Positions 33,601 to 44,295 of a DNA stretch of 64,000 bases are shown here, piece by piece. This DNA is from Pollenia angustigena (taxonomy: Eukaryota > Arthropoda > Insecta > Diptera > Polleniidae), in NCBI GenBank assembly GCA_930367215.1, contig OV884056.1:233297127-233361126 (forward strand). The letters are read 5' to 3'. A program made the translations under genes and the position numbers. The notes beneath the pieces were generated by a model. It saw only the letters and a program-made list of their open reading frames with translations, was not told the DNA's origin and did no database searches. Each line of letters starts with the position of its first letter. Within the stretch, counting starts at the first letter, position 1.

Positions 33601-33956
33601 TGAGAATCGATCCATAATTTCACATATTTTCCATAAAAACGTCTCTCCAAATTATACTCTTTGTGTCCGTGAACCATATAATTATGTAGGTGTTTAGATT
33701 ATATTTTCCCCCTAAAAATATTTTAATGCAAAATATATTTTTATTTTGAATCGGTTCACATTTGCCCCATCTATAAGTAGCTTTAACTTCCTTTTAAAAG
33801 TAAACATTAAAAAACAATTAAGCGACCGTCCCTAAAATCCCTTTTAGACAAAAAATATCATATAGATGTTAATATCTTGATAATATCCGGCACAAATAAG
33901 TCTTATTTAAATGTTAACCCCTTAACATAATTCTGTTTTGTGAGCCCATGACTGCC
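33601..33956. other. AT-rich spacer
   Basis: Nothing recognised. Confidence 0.3.
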
Positions 33957-36048
33957 CACTAGGGTGGTTGCAAGAAATCAATGTTAGATTTCCCATCGGC
34001 GCAACCCCATGGTATGTGCCAAAAGCATAGAAAATACGATTGATGGAGTTTCAGCCCAATCGGATAACGCTAACTTGTGCCTCATTGAGAATAAATTAAG
34101 GAAAAACAGCGATTTTTCACTAAAATTCGTATTTCTTTGCCTTTATCAGTGTTTAAAATTCAGTCGCCAGTTTTTTTTAACAGACAACTATGCTGAAAAT
34201 AGTTCGACACATCAATTTTCATCCACACTCATACTTTAATCAGTTGAACTGTGTGCGCACAGTTACTGAAAAAACAGTAACACAATTTACTTTTTTTTTC
34301 AGCAGTCAAAAGAATCAGCAGCCGACCCACTCCATTTTCAACACACAGACTGCTGAACTGGCGACTGAAATACAGAAGCTGATGTGTTTACAGTTGACGT
34401 AAACATTTTTTTTAGTTTACTAAACGTCGTAGCTAGAAACTGGCAGTTCGACTGTATAGTCGCGTAACACAAACTGACTGGTGTCTATATTGAGTTCTGT
34501 TCAGTTAAAAATACATTTGTGTTGCTGTTGAAAAAGAAAAGAGAAATACAATTACATGCATACATATGTATGTATGTATTAATAGAATGAAGAAACTTAT
34601 TTGTAATGTTTGGAATGTCAATTATAATACTTTTTATTTAAAAATACTTAGATAGGTATTTAATAAAAAATTAAAAAATTTTTTTTAAGATAAAATGAAA
34701 ATAAGATTTTCTATAAAAAAAATAGCAAACATAAAAATTGGTTAGTTTAAAATATTATAAGTTTCTACTAAAATTATGTATAATGTAATATGAGAGATAA
34801 TCGCATTTAAATATAATTTTTATAATAATATTTTGTAAATTGTATTTAAATCTTGTAAATAATACTTAAAAAATTGTATATATTATTTTGAATTAACTAA
34901 TTTAAGTTCTTTAAATAGTCTTTAAGGGACAATGTTCTATAGACATATGTAAATAAATAAATAAATATAAATAGGTATATAATAATTTAAAAAAACCTAT
35001 CCTATATACAAAACAAAAAAAAAACTTAGATTATTATAAATAATTTTAGTAGAAACTTATAATATTTTAAACTAACTAATTTTTATGTTTGCTATTTTTT
35101 CTATAGAAAATCTTATTTTCATTTAATCTTAAAAACAATTTTTTAATTTTTTATTAAATACCTATCTAAGTACCTATATAAAGCAAAAATAGATATTTTT
35201 AAATAAAAAGTATTATAATTGACATTCCAAAATGTATGTAATTGTACTTCGCTTTTCTTTTTCAACAACAACACAAATGTATTTTTAACTGAACAGAACT
35301 CAATATAGATACCAGCCAGTTTGTGTTACGCGACTATACAGTCGAACTGCCAGTTTCAAGCTACGTCGTTTAGTAAACTAAAAAAAAATGTTTACGTCAA
35401 CTGTTAACACATCAGCTTCTGTGTTTCAGTCGCCAGTTCAGCAGTCTGTGTGTTGAAAATGGAGTGAGTCGGCTGCTGATTCTTTTGACTGCTGAAAAAA
35501 AAGTAAATTGTGTTACTGTCAACTGATTTAAGTATGAGTGTGATGAAAATAGAATACAGTTAATTTTTTTCCAGCATGTTGCTGAAAATAAATGAAATTT
35601 TTTGTAAATTTTGACTGCTATTAGCAGTTGTTCGAAACCCTGGCCTTTATAACCGAAACCATTCATTCTAGGAACCTGAGTCGAGTCTTGTTTTATTTAA
35701 TTTTAGTGGAAAATCGTATTTCTTTGTGCTTATTTAATGCTAAGTATCTCTTTATCTATTGGTAAAAGGAACGAAACTATCAAAGTCAAAATTAATAAGA
35801 ATAAAATTTCCTATCAAGCAAGACTCGACTCAGGTTCCTAGAATGAACGGTTTCGGTTATAAACCCAAAGAAATACGAATTTTAGTGAAAAATCGCTATT
35901 TTTCCTTAAATTATGCTCAATAAGGCACGTGTTAACGTTATTCTATTGGGCGGAAACTTTCTCAATTGCATTTTCTATTCTAATGGCTCAAATGACGGCG
36001 CTGCGGCGACGGAAAAATTAACATTAATTTCTTGTAACCAGCCTACTG
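33957..36048. mobile_element. 2.1-kb fold-back element with about 0.9-kb inverted arms
   Basis: The ends read CACTAGGGTGGTTGCAAG and, inverted from the right, CAGTAGGCTGGTTACAAG. Inverted similarity continues almost to the centre near 35.0 kb. Paired blocks include AAATTCGTATTTCTTTG (about 34123) with its inverse at 35867, GACTGTATAGTCGCGTAACA (34450) with its inverse at about 35322, and TATTATAAGTTTCTACTAAA (34754) with its inverse at about 35050. There is no ORF with motifs. A 218-bp MITE (35646-35863) sits only in the right arm. An internal CATACATATGTATGTATG microsatellite lies at about 34558. No target duplication found. Confidence 0.7.
35646..35863. mobile_element. MITE inside the right arm of the fold-back element
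   Basis: TTTATAACCGAAACCATTCA followed by TTCTAGGAACCTGAGTCGAG on the left is inverted at 35818-35863 with one mismatch in the first 40 bases. The left arm of the host fold-back lacks this segment. It therefore inserted after the arms formed. Confidence 0.6.
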
Positions 36049-36541
36049 CTCACCCTTTCCAAACAGGGTAAAATTCGCCTGTAAATACTATGGTGTTTGG
36101 GCTTTACGGATTTTTATTTTAGGATTGTTTTTATGAAATGAACTGTTATTAAATTGTTAAATGTTTTGTTTTTAAATTATCAACATATTTAGCAATTTTC
36201 AGGGCATATTTTCAAGTTTTTACTGCATATTTAATGCGCATATTTGGTTTCTCTGGTTATGAGCAAAAAAAAAACACGACTGCCTCTAATTTTACCCATA
36301 AATTACTTTTATATTTGGAGAGTGGCAGCAACAAAAGTTTCCATATTAGATACAAGCATCTCAATTAGCAATACAAAATCTCTCAAAAAAAAGTTGGTGT
36401 GATTTGAGAAGTGGGCGAGCTTTTTTTAATATTTAAAGAACAACATGAATAAGTTCAAGTCGAATGTTCACAAACACTACTCCCTCTATCCTCCTTCCCA
36501 TAGACTCTTTTCATCCCCTGAGTGCTGGTCCTAACAAGAAA
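36049..36541. other. Non-coding spacer, split older repeat
   Basis: Words such as ATCTCAATTAGCAATACAAA and GAAGTGGGCGAG near 36.36-36.42 kb resemble CAATACACAACATCC and GTGGGCGAGATTGG just beyond DINE copy C (about 37.64-37.67 kb). This suggests a pre-existing repeat on both sides. No gene. Confidence 0.3.
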
Positions 36542-37582
36542 ACCAAGTTAGAGTGCTATATTCGGCTGTGCCGAATCTTTGATACCCTCCACCGACAGTT
36601 CGAATGTTATTGTTATCTTAAACTGTGACGATTTGTTATTAATTGTGGTTTTAGGCGACTAAACTGTTTTCCGGTAGTAGGGTTTATATGGGGCCTAGGG
36701 TAAATTATGGACCGATCATCACGAAATTTCACAGCGTCATTTCTAGTCCTTTAAAACTGTGATGTACCAATTTCTGTTGTGATAGCATTATTAATTATGG
36801 TTTTGGGTGTACTAAACTGTTTTCCGGGAGTAGGGTTTCTATGGGGCCTAAGGTAAATTATGTACCGATCTTCACGAAATTTCACAGTATCATTTATAGT
36901 CCTATAAAACTGTGACGAGCCAAAATTTGTTATGGTTGCATTATTTTTTACAGTTTGAGGCGTACTAAACTGTTTTCCGGTAGAAGGGTTTATATGGGGC
37001 CTAAGGTAAATTATGGACCGATCGTCCCGAAATTTCACAGTGGTTTTTCTAGTCCTAAAAAACTGTGACGTACCAAATTTTGTTACGCTAGCGTTTTTGG
37101 GGAGTAGTGTTTATATGGGGCTTAGGTTAAATTATGGACGGATCTTCACGAAATTCAACAGCGTGATTTCCAGTCAAATAAAACAATTTTTTGCAAAATC
37201 TTATCTCATTCCCAGCCTTGTTGCAACATTAATGTTATTTTTTGTAACAAAATTATCAATTTTTTTAGGTGGTGGTTCCACATTTTGATTCATAGCTCTG
37301 GTCCTACTGAACCGATTTTGCTGGATTTCAATCCCAAGCTGCTTAGGATAACTACAAGCAATTTGGCACCAAGTTTGTTTATTTATTTTGAGTTGTTCGA
37401 AAGTGAGCGTGTTTTCAACAGACGGACAGATGGACAGACGGACATGGCTAAATCGACTCAGAATTGCTCAAGGACCCAGAATATATGTACTTTATGGGGT
37501 CTGAGATGAATAATAAAAAAGCTTCACACGGAATGACAAACTAAATACACCCTCTTCACAACTAATTGTGGTGGTGGGTATA
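36542..37582 (-). mobile_element. DINE-1-like Helentron, copy C, with expanded core repeats
   Basis: Same family and orientation as copy B. The 3' hairpin ATTCGGC / GCCGAAT is at 36560-36576 and the element ends GTGGTGGGTATA at 37582. The core holds about four tandem copies of a 110-180-bp block beginning near 36650, 36800, 36960 and 37090. Each has CTAAACTGTTTTCCGG, TATATGGGGCCTA and CACGAAATTTCACAG or close variants. Copy number differs from copies A and B. Non-autonomous; frames inside it are by-products of the repeats. Confidence 0.75.
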
Positions 37583-38294
37583 AAAAGAACAGTTAGAGAA
37601 GAGTTTTCCCAATTTGGTTCAAGCATCTTGTTTATCAATACACAACATCCGACAAAATGTGGGCGAGATTGGAGAAGTATAATAGATAGATTTATTTACA
37701 TATAAAGCACGGTATTTGCATTAATTTTTGTTCTTATCGCACCAAAGCCGAATATAGCATTCATACCTGTTTTTAAATTAATTTTCGAAATCTAGAGAGA
37801 AAAAAAAGACTACGACAATCATATCAGCCCTGCAAGCAATTTGGTAGTCGACTACAAAAATAACGCATTTACAATTAACTTTTTAACAACTAACTATAAG
37901 CTAACTATAAATAAATGCAGAAATTCCCCGAAATCAATGCGAGTGAGTTCTCTGCGGCAATTTTTTAATTTTCATTTGTTTCTTGTCTTTATTTTCTTTT
38001 ATTATTTCAAATTTTGATTTTTATAACAGTTTATTGTTTTGTATATGCAAAATTTTAGTGTCATAGTGACTGATGCCGATTAATTGTCTCAAATGAGGGA
38101 GATACGGACATTAGAAATGCTTTTAAGTTTATAAAAAAAAAAAACGAAAAGTCCATGCAGAATGCATAAAAAATAGAAGTAAAAATACTTAAAATATTAA
38201 CAAAACTGAATTCAAAATAAAAAGAAAAAACTTACAACTACAATTAATGTTGGAAGAATTCCAACCAATTGTAGTGGGGAATGTAAGAAAAGAT
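37583..38294. other. AT-rich non-coding DNA
   Basis: Nothing beyond low-complexity sequence and a weak AACTAACTATAAGCTAACT repetition. Confidence 0.35.
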
Positions 38295-38546
38295 AAACTC
38301 ACTGTTTATTGTTGATGTTTTTGTTTAAACTTTGATATTGTTACAAGTAGAACTGTTGCATATTATTCTTAAACGCTTAACAGTTTTATTTGGTATAATA
38401 ACTTTCGTTTTTCTAAAATCTTTGGATGAAGTTTCCTGACGATCTGGCCTAAGCAACCAGTGAAATGCGAATAGGAATAGCTTATCCCATCAACAATAAA
38501 TTTCAGTGTTTTTATCAAGAATAAAAATTGGGAATTAAGCACGAGT
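38295..38546 (+). repeat. Unclassified dispersed repeat, copy 2 (first copy at 23089)
   Basis: Matches 23089-23335 through AAACTCACTGTTTATTGTTG, TTTCCTGACGATCTGG, AAGCAACCAGTGAAATGCG and AATTGGGAATTAAGCACG, with scattered substitutions and small indels. No terminal signature allows classification. Confidence 0.6.
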
Positions 38547-40009
38547 AACAAAATCTTTTAAATTAAAAATAAAAATATTAAAATAAAATAGTTTTTAATA
38601 ATTAAAAATAAAGTCTTTTCGTTATTAAGCTTATGGTGTATTAACATTAAGTTAGCTAAAAGCTAACTACTACGTTACTAACTTTTAACTAACTACTTCC
38701 TAACTCACTTTAAGCTAACTACGAAGTAGCTAACTTAAAGTTAGTTGAAAAGTCATGCAGAGTCGGACAATTGGCTACTTCCTATGACATTAAAATGTTA
38801 AAATAGTCAGTAAGCTTAAAGTTAACTGTGTTGATTGCAGGGAGTATAGTCTTATTGTTACTGTTACCATTTTTTGTTGCAGCCAGTAAAACAATCATAT
38901 TACAATTGGCCACACATTCACATTGTAAAGCAACACTTTGTTTTACTTAACAGCAACATGATATTTCTCCAACACAAAAAAGTTTTGTTAATATATAAAA
39001 AATAATGCCTTTATAAAATATCTTATTATACTTATAGGTTTATACAAATTACTCTTTATATGTACATAAATGTCCCCAATTTCTTTCATTCCAATTATCT
39101 CCGAATTTTAATTTTTACTTGTTGAGTATGTTGGCTCGTGGGAAAAAAATTATTCTTTTTTGTATTTGTTCCTTCGCAATATGTATTGCATTTTAGTTGT
39201 TGCTTTTTCTGTGTCCATGAAATAGTTTTTCTTTTATTGTTGTTTGTTGAAGAACGCTTAATTGCTTGTATAATGTCTATGTACAACAATCACAACAACT
39301 TCTACAATATAACAATAAGGATTTTTATAATTAATTAATTGTTTTGTTCATCGGTTGGATGGCTGGTTAGTTTGTTGTTTGTCGTCGAACAATAGAGGTC
39401 ATCGCATTTTTTCGAACACTAAAAATAAGGCAAGAGGGAGTAAGAAAATAGCAGATTAAGGTTTTTGCTTAAGAATTTCTTTCTTTGTAATTTCTTTTTT
39501 TTTCCAAAGAAAACTAATTAAGGACGGAATTCCAACTAATAATAATAATATTTATATAAATGCGATTATGTTTCGTTAAGCCTTAAATCATGTAATGAAT
39601 GCGAAAGTTTTTAAGTTTTATGTATCAGGGTTTAACCCTTATGATCTATTCATGGGTCAAATTTGTCCAAACAGTTTTAATTGCTTTTTATTTTCAAAAC
39701 TAGCCAATAAGTTGTTTTGAAATTGATGAGCATTTATATTTTTATTTAATGGTATCTATATATATAAAAATAAAAAATGTTTGCCTGTTGGCTTATAGTT
39801 TCCTAAGCTTATGAACCGATTATTCTGAAATTTTTGCAGTAACATCACGTAAACCCCGAAAATGAAATGGGCAACTTATTTTTCGAAGGGGACAGGGGAA
39901 GTGATACCGTCGATAGGATGCCGATATTAAGTATCGCATTTGTTTTGATTACTTAATAAAAACAAGAGCTCTTATCTTTTTGCATTAGGTTATATATACT
40001 CGTCAACCC
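38547..40009. other. Non-coding DNA: AGTTAGCTAA repetition and a possible reversed repeat tail
   Basis: At 38648-38760 there are many AGTTAGCTAA / TTAGCTAACT words in both orientations. At about 39751-39900 the sequence ATCTATATATATAAAA followed by AACCGATTATTCTGAAATTT looks like the reversed 3' end of a CTAGCTGACCCG-type repeat (compare 9.0-9.08 kb). No gene supported; frames at 39.1-39.3 kb are chance. Confidence 0.35.
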
Positions 40010-40487
40010 GAACATCTTTACGAACGATTAGTCTTTTCAGGATCAACCAGAGGACGAAGATTAATATTATTTCGTCACCACAGCCCCATGTCTGAATGGC
40101 AATTCTTTATCTATGCAGCCCGTCTTTGGACCATAATTCCTCATAGATCTCAAGTTATTCGTAACGCACAATTGTTTTAAACATTTTGTATTTTGCTAGT
40201 CAAAGTTCATAATTAATTTTTTTTTTTTTTTTGATATATTTTCACATGTGGATAAATATATGAATGTTAAATAGTTATTTTAATTTTAGTATATATTTTC
40301 TTTATTCTTTTTTATATATTTTTTTTACTATTATTTTTATTATTATTGTTGTGATTTATGTTTAATTAATTTTTTTTAATTATTTCACATTATATTGTAC
40401 AACATATTCTCAGTCCTATACTGTAATATAAGACTTAAAGTCTTGTGTATGGGACAACAAATAAATAAATAAATAAGTAAATAAATA
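40010..40487 (+). pseudogene. CR1/L2-group LINE 3' end, same family as 27.3-31.7 kb
   Basis: A short frame reads RGRRLILFRHHSPMSEWQFF followed by ARLWTIIPHRSQVIRNAQLF and a stop at about 40180, matching the last 45 residues of the ORF2 relic ending at 31461. The 3' UTR ends with the same CTTAAAGTCTTGTGTATGGG-type sequence seen at about 31673 and with AATAAATAAATAAATAAG repeats. It is a severely 5'-truncated copy. Confidence 0.7.
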
Positions 40488-40594
40488 TCGCATAATGAAA
40501 CATTTATTGAAGTAATTGAAACAAGAAAGCAGCAGGGAAAGTGGGCCCTCCATAGAATGCTAAGGTTTAAAGTCGCATATCTTAAGAACTCTTA

Positions 40595-40720
40595 GGGCCA
40601 TTATTACAACTTGAAGTTAGCTAAAGTTAAGATTAAATTGACAGATAATAATGTGTTATCTGTCAAAAAGCGTCTGTTAACTGTCGGATAACAGCTAATG
40701 CCAAGTTATTATAATGGCCC
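40595..40720. mobile_element. Harbinger/Tourist-like MITE, 126 bp, TTA duplication
   Basis: The ends are GGGCCATTATTACAACTTG and, inverted, GGGCCATTATAATAACTTGG. They are flanked by TTA on both sides (40592-40594, 40721-40723). The GGGCC terminus and 3-bp TWA duplication are classic for PIF/Harbinger MITEs. Internal pairing (GACAGATAATAA / TTATCTGTC) would extend the hairpin. Confidence 0.7.
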
Positions 40721-41175
40721 TTATAGTAAGAATGTTCACACTTGGTAGCAGTGTTGCCAATTTAGATTTAGCCATTTTTCACCCCGTTTAGCCATTAAAA
40801 ATGAGTTTAGCCATTTTTTTAGCCATTTTTCAACTTGTTTAGCCATAAAATTTGTTTGTCGTTTTTCTTTTAAAAGAATAATTTTTATTTTATTATAAAA
40901 ATTTATGAAAGTAAAATAAACATTTTGAACAATTTTTTAATATTTTTTTTAATTTTCATTAAATGAAAAAATATTATTTTTATAAAAATAATTTAATGAA
41001 ATTTAAATTTGATGAACTTTTATAACTTTTATTTTTATAAAAATAATTTAATGAAATATAATATGTATTTTTATTCGACCTTTATTATTTTAATATGTAA
41101 AATAAATGTTCAAGCTTAAGGTCTTATTGTTTTAAATAAAAAAAACTTTTTTTATAAAATTTATTTTCACCAATA

Positions 41176-41206
41176 TTTCGGCACTTTCTTTGAGTGCCTT
41201 CTTCAG
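41176..41206 (-). ncRNA. Hammerhead-like core, left Penelope copy
   Basis: Inverted copy of the right-arm motif with identical core and stem II bases. Confidence 0.45.
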
Positions 41207-41347
41207 GGTTTTTTTCTTTCAACAAAATTAACAATTTTAAAAAAACAGAATTAACAATTAAATGACAAAAATTTAAAAATTTTTTGTAATTGAATATGAA
41301 AATAATTTTCAATACAAACTAGATCTATTACAATTTACATAAATTAT

Positions 41348-42098
41348 TAACTTCCGTTTCTATTTTTATAAATTAAATGTTAATAATTTTGTGCTACATT
41401 TTCAGTATCTGACTTAAAATTAATTCTCGACACTGATGGTACTCTTATAATTTGTAACATTTCCAACATAAATCTACGTTTGTAATTATGTTCCGTGCTT
41501 AAAACTTTTGTATTATCAAAATCTGGATAATGGTTTAGATTAGCACAATGAGCTGATAAAGCTGTTTTTGTGAAATATTTCTATACTTCTGATCTGACTT
41601 ATGTCCTGCTAACCTAGTTTTCAATTTATTCTTTGTTGTACCTATGTATACCATATTACACTGTCCACTATTATTACCCTTACAAGGTATCTGATAAACA
41701 ATATTAGACATTTCCATCCTCTTAATTTTGTCTTTTGTTTTTGTAAATAGTTTACCTACTGTGTTGAAAGATTTATAAGCTATTTTGTATATTTTGTTAT
41801 CATATATATCTGATTTTGCCAATCTTTCTGAAAATTTTGGAATATATGTTACTGACTTATAAATTTTCTGTTCTGTAGTACTATTCTGGTTGTTTAATCT
41901 GTAATTGTTATGTTGTATTAATAAATCTGTTATTAATTGCTTAGGAAAACTATTCTCAGTTAGAATTTTTGAAATCTTCCTTTTATTATCCCTATGAAAC
42001 TCTGAGTCACTTATTTTAAGAACTCTTTTTATAAAATTTTTAGCAGTATTAATTATTATTCTCCTTGGATGTTTTGAAAAATATTTGATAATTATCAA
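41348..42098 (-). pseudogene. Penelope-like GIY-YIG endonuclease region, left arm, frameshifted
   Basis: Same protein as the right-arm copy for its first 178 residues. A run of five A instead of six at about 41574-41578 shifts the frame after NISQK and ends it at 41535. The remaining codons continue in another frame to the original stop at 41348-41350. The GIY-YIG start (VYQIPC, MVYIGTT) is intact but the conserved downstream residues are out of frame. Confidence 0.8.
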
Positions 42099-42329
42099 TT
42101 ATCAATTATTAATTGCTTAGGAAAACTATTCTCAGTTAGAATTTTTGAAATCTTCCTTTTATTATCCCTATGAAACTCTGAGTCACTTATTTTAAGAACT
42201 CTTTTTATAAAATTTTTAATTGATAATTTTAATTGATAATTGATAATTTTCAATTATTTTTCAATAGGGATAATAAAAGGAAGATTTCAAAAATTCTAAC
42301 TGAGAATAGTTTTCCTAAGCAATTAATAA

Positions 42330-43082
42330 TTGATAATTATCAATTATTTTTCAAAACATCCAAGGAGAATAATAATTAATACTGCTAAAAATTTTATAAA
42401 AAGAGTTCTTAAAATAAGTGACTCAGAGTTTCATAGGGATAATAAAAGGAAGATTTCAAAAATTCTAACTGAGAATAGTTTTCCTAAGCAATTAATAACA
42501 GATTTATTAATACAACATAACAATTACAGATTAAACAACCAGAATAGTACTACAGAACAGAAAATTTATAAATCAGTAACATATATTCCAAAATTTTCAG
42601 AAAGATTGGCAAAATCAGATATATATGATAACAAAATATACAAAATAGCTTATAAATCTTTCAACACAGTAGGTAAACTATTTACAAAAACAAAAGACAA
42701 AATTAAGAGGATGGAAATGTCTAATATTGTTTATCAGATACCTTGTAAGGGTAATAATAGTGGACAGTGTAATATGGTATACATAGGTACAACAAAGAAT
42801 AAATTGAAAACTAGGTTAGCAGGACATAAGTCAGATCAGAAGTATAGAAATATTTCACAAAAAACAGCTTTATCAGCTCATTGTGCTAATCTAAACCATT
42901 ATCCAGATTTTGATAATACAAAAGTTTTAAGCACGGAAAATAATTACAAACGTAGATTTATGTTGGAAATGTTACAAATTATAAGAGTACCATCAGTGTC
43001 GAGAATTAATTTTAAGTCAGATACTGAAAATGTAGCACAAAATTATAGACATTTAATTTATAAAAATAGAAACGGAAGTTAA
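42330..43082 (+). CDS. Penelope-like element C-terminal part: RT tail and GIY-YIG endonuclease, open frame
   Basis: 250 residues, 5'-truncated. Residues 1-60 (YFSKHPRRIIINTAKNFIKR, TENSFPKQLI) are the region between the RT thumb and the endonuclease. The GIY-YIG nuclease includes VYQIPC (134-139), CNMVYIGTT with YIG at 151-153, the catalytic-type Arg at 162 in KTRLAGHKSD, AHCANLNH (183-190) and RRFMLEMLQI with Glu 213. In intact elements (about 800 residues) this nuclease nicks the target for reverse transcription. The RT catalytic domain is absent, so the protein cannot mobilise itself. The start given is simply the first Met after truncation. Confidence 0.8.
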   Translation: MIIINYFSKHPRRIIINTAKNFIKRVLKISDSEFHRDNKRKISKILTENSFPKQLITDLLIQHNNYRLNNQNSTTEQKIYKSVTYIPKFSERLAKSDIYDNKIYKIAYKSFNTVGKLFTKTKDKIKRMEMSNIVYQIPCKGNNSGQCNMVYIGTTKNKLKTRLAGHKSDQKYRNISQKTALSAHCANLNHYPDFDNTKVLSTENNYKRRFMLEMLQIIRVPSVSRINFKSDTENVAQNYRHLIYKNRNGS

Positions 43083-43222
43083 TAATTTATGTAAATTGTA
43101 ATAGATCTAGTTTGTATTGAAAATTATTTTCATATTCAATTACAAAAAATTTTTAAAGTTTTGTCATTTTATTGTTAATTCTGTTTTTTTTAAAATTGTT
43201 AATTTTGTTGAAAGAAAAAACC

Positions 43223-43253
43223 CTGAAGAAGGCACTCAAAGAAAGTGCCGAAA
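43223..43253 (+). ncRNA. Hammerhead-like core, right Penelope copy
   Basis: CTGAAGA (C-U-G-A-N-G-A consensus), then stem GGCACT / AGTGCC with a short loop, then GAAA. This is the catalytic-core order of hammerhead ribozymes that are known in Penelope-like element terminal repeats. Stems I and III are not obvious here, so activity is unproven. Confidence 0.45.
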
Positions 43254-43780
43254 TATTGGTGAAAATAAATTTTATAAAAAAAGTTTTTTATATAAAACAA
43301 TAAGACCTTAAGCTTGAACATTTATTTTACATATTAATTTAATGAAAATTAAATTTGATGAACCTTAGCCTAATTAAAAATATTAAAAAATTTGGATTAA
43401 AAACCATAAATAGTTCAACAAAATAACCACAATACTGATTATTTTGAACAATTAAAACGCCTTTAAGAAAATTGCTATAAACTATTGCGCTGAAACATCT
43501 TTCAAAATAAAGGAACAGTATTCCACTATGAAATTTATAAAATGGATCAACACAAACATCGCTGTTTCTTTCTGGTTGCAAGTATTTCAATAAAGGGATG
43601 CAGGCGGTTACATGATTGTTTTAGAAATTTTTAGAATTGACTATAACGTTGCTCTCACTTCCAAGTAAACTTTAGCCAAGTAAACATCGTTAAAAGTAAA
43701 TTGAGAAATAGGTTACATGAAGCAACCGTTAATTCGATTTTATTAATTAGGTAAATATTTTTACCATAACAATACAATAT

Positions 43781-44036
43781 TTATACCACCACCCCAATAG
43801 TGGAGAGGGTACTATGCGTTCCTAGCCCACCTTTACGTATACCGATTAACTCAGTATCACTTTCTGAGTCGAATTAACGATGTTTTTCTGGCTGTCTGGC
43901 TGTCCATGTAAACCTTGTGCGCAAAGTACAAGTCGCAATTTAGAGATAATTTGATAAAATTTGGTACAAAGGTTCTAATATGGTGTAGAGCATCATAAAG
44001 TCGGGTTAAACCGACTATACTTTCATAATTGTTTTT
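43781..44036 (+). mobile_element. Short Helentron-like element of a second family
   Basis: Starts TTATACCACCACCCCAATAG, carries TGGCTGTCTGGCTGTCCATG (the DINE-type CTGTC block), and ends with a hairpin GTCGG / CCGAC (44000-44015) followed by TATACTTTCATAATTGTTTT. A partial relative lies at 33.45 kb. Non-coding. Confidence 0.55.
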
Positions 44037-44051
44037 TATTGTAGATCTGCA

Positions 44052-44295
44052 GCCGTATTCCGTAATTCGCTAAAGCTAAATCTCTATCGCTAAAAATCTA
44101 TAAAGTTGATTTAGCAATTTTTGGCTACAAATGTAATTCAGTAACGTGCATTGCTAAATTTGGCAATGCAATACAAATTTAATTTGCCGTAATTTTAGCT
44201 TTTAGTGTCATCGCTAAAAATTTTGAATTTTGTTTTCTCTAAGGAATTTTAGCGATCGAGATTTAGCTTTAGCTAAGCGAATTACAGAATACGGC
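44052..44295. mobile_element. MITE with GCCGTATTCYGTAATTCGCT ends
   Basis: GCCGTATTCCGTAATTCGCT, AAAGCTAAATCTC and ATCGCTAAAA on the left are inverted on the right (TTTTAGCGATCGAGATTTAG, AGCGAATTACAGAATACGGC). 244 bp, no ORF, rich in GCTAAA/TTTAGC words internally. Target duplication not clear. Confidence 0.6.

Larger units (their letters stand above)
41090..43337. mobile_element. Palindrome of two head-to-head Penelope-like elements
   Basis: Left arm 41090 to about 42105 is the near-exact inverse of right arm about 42325 to 43337, giving two 5'-truncated Penelope-like copies joined at their truncated ends. The roughly 220-bp centre contains further duplicated pieces: GCTTAGGAAAACTATTCTCA occurs at about 41938 and again at 42114, and inverted at about 42301 and 42480. 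Imperfect 26-bp direct repeats (TTTAATGAAATTTAAATTTG at 40992, TTTAATGAAAATTAAATTTG at 43338) lie around the unit. Arrays and inverted dimers are a known habit of Penelope-like elements. Confidence 0.8.

Noticed and set aside
36751..37288. ORFs of 95 and 91 codons within DINE copy C
   Set aside because: They arise from tandem repetition of the non-coding core block, and similar frames appear in the other copies by the same mechanism.
41124..41312. 62-codon frame and its mirror at 43117-43311
   Set aside because: Both lie in the Penelope-like 3' untranslated/terminal repeat on inverted arms. The shared peptide reflects the DNA repeat, not coding selection.
43117..43311. A second gene downstream of the GIY-YIG ORF
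   Set aside because: It overlaps the hammerhead-like terminal repeat and has no coding features.
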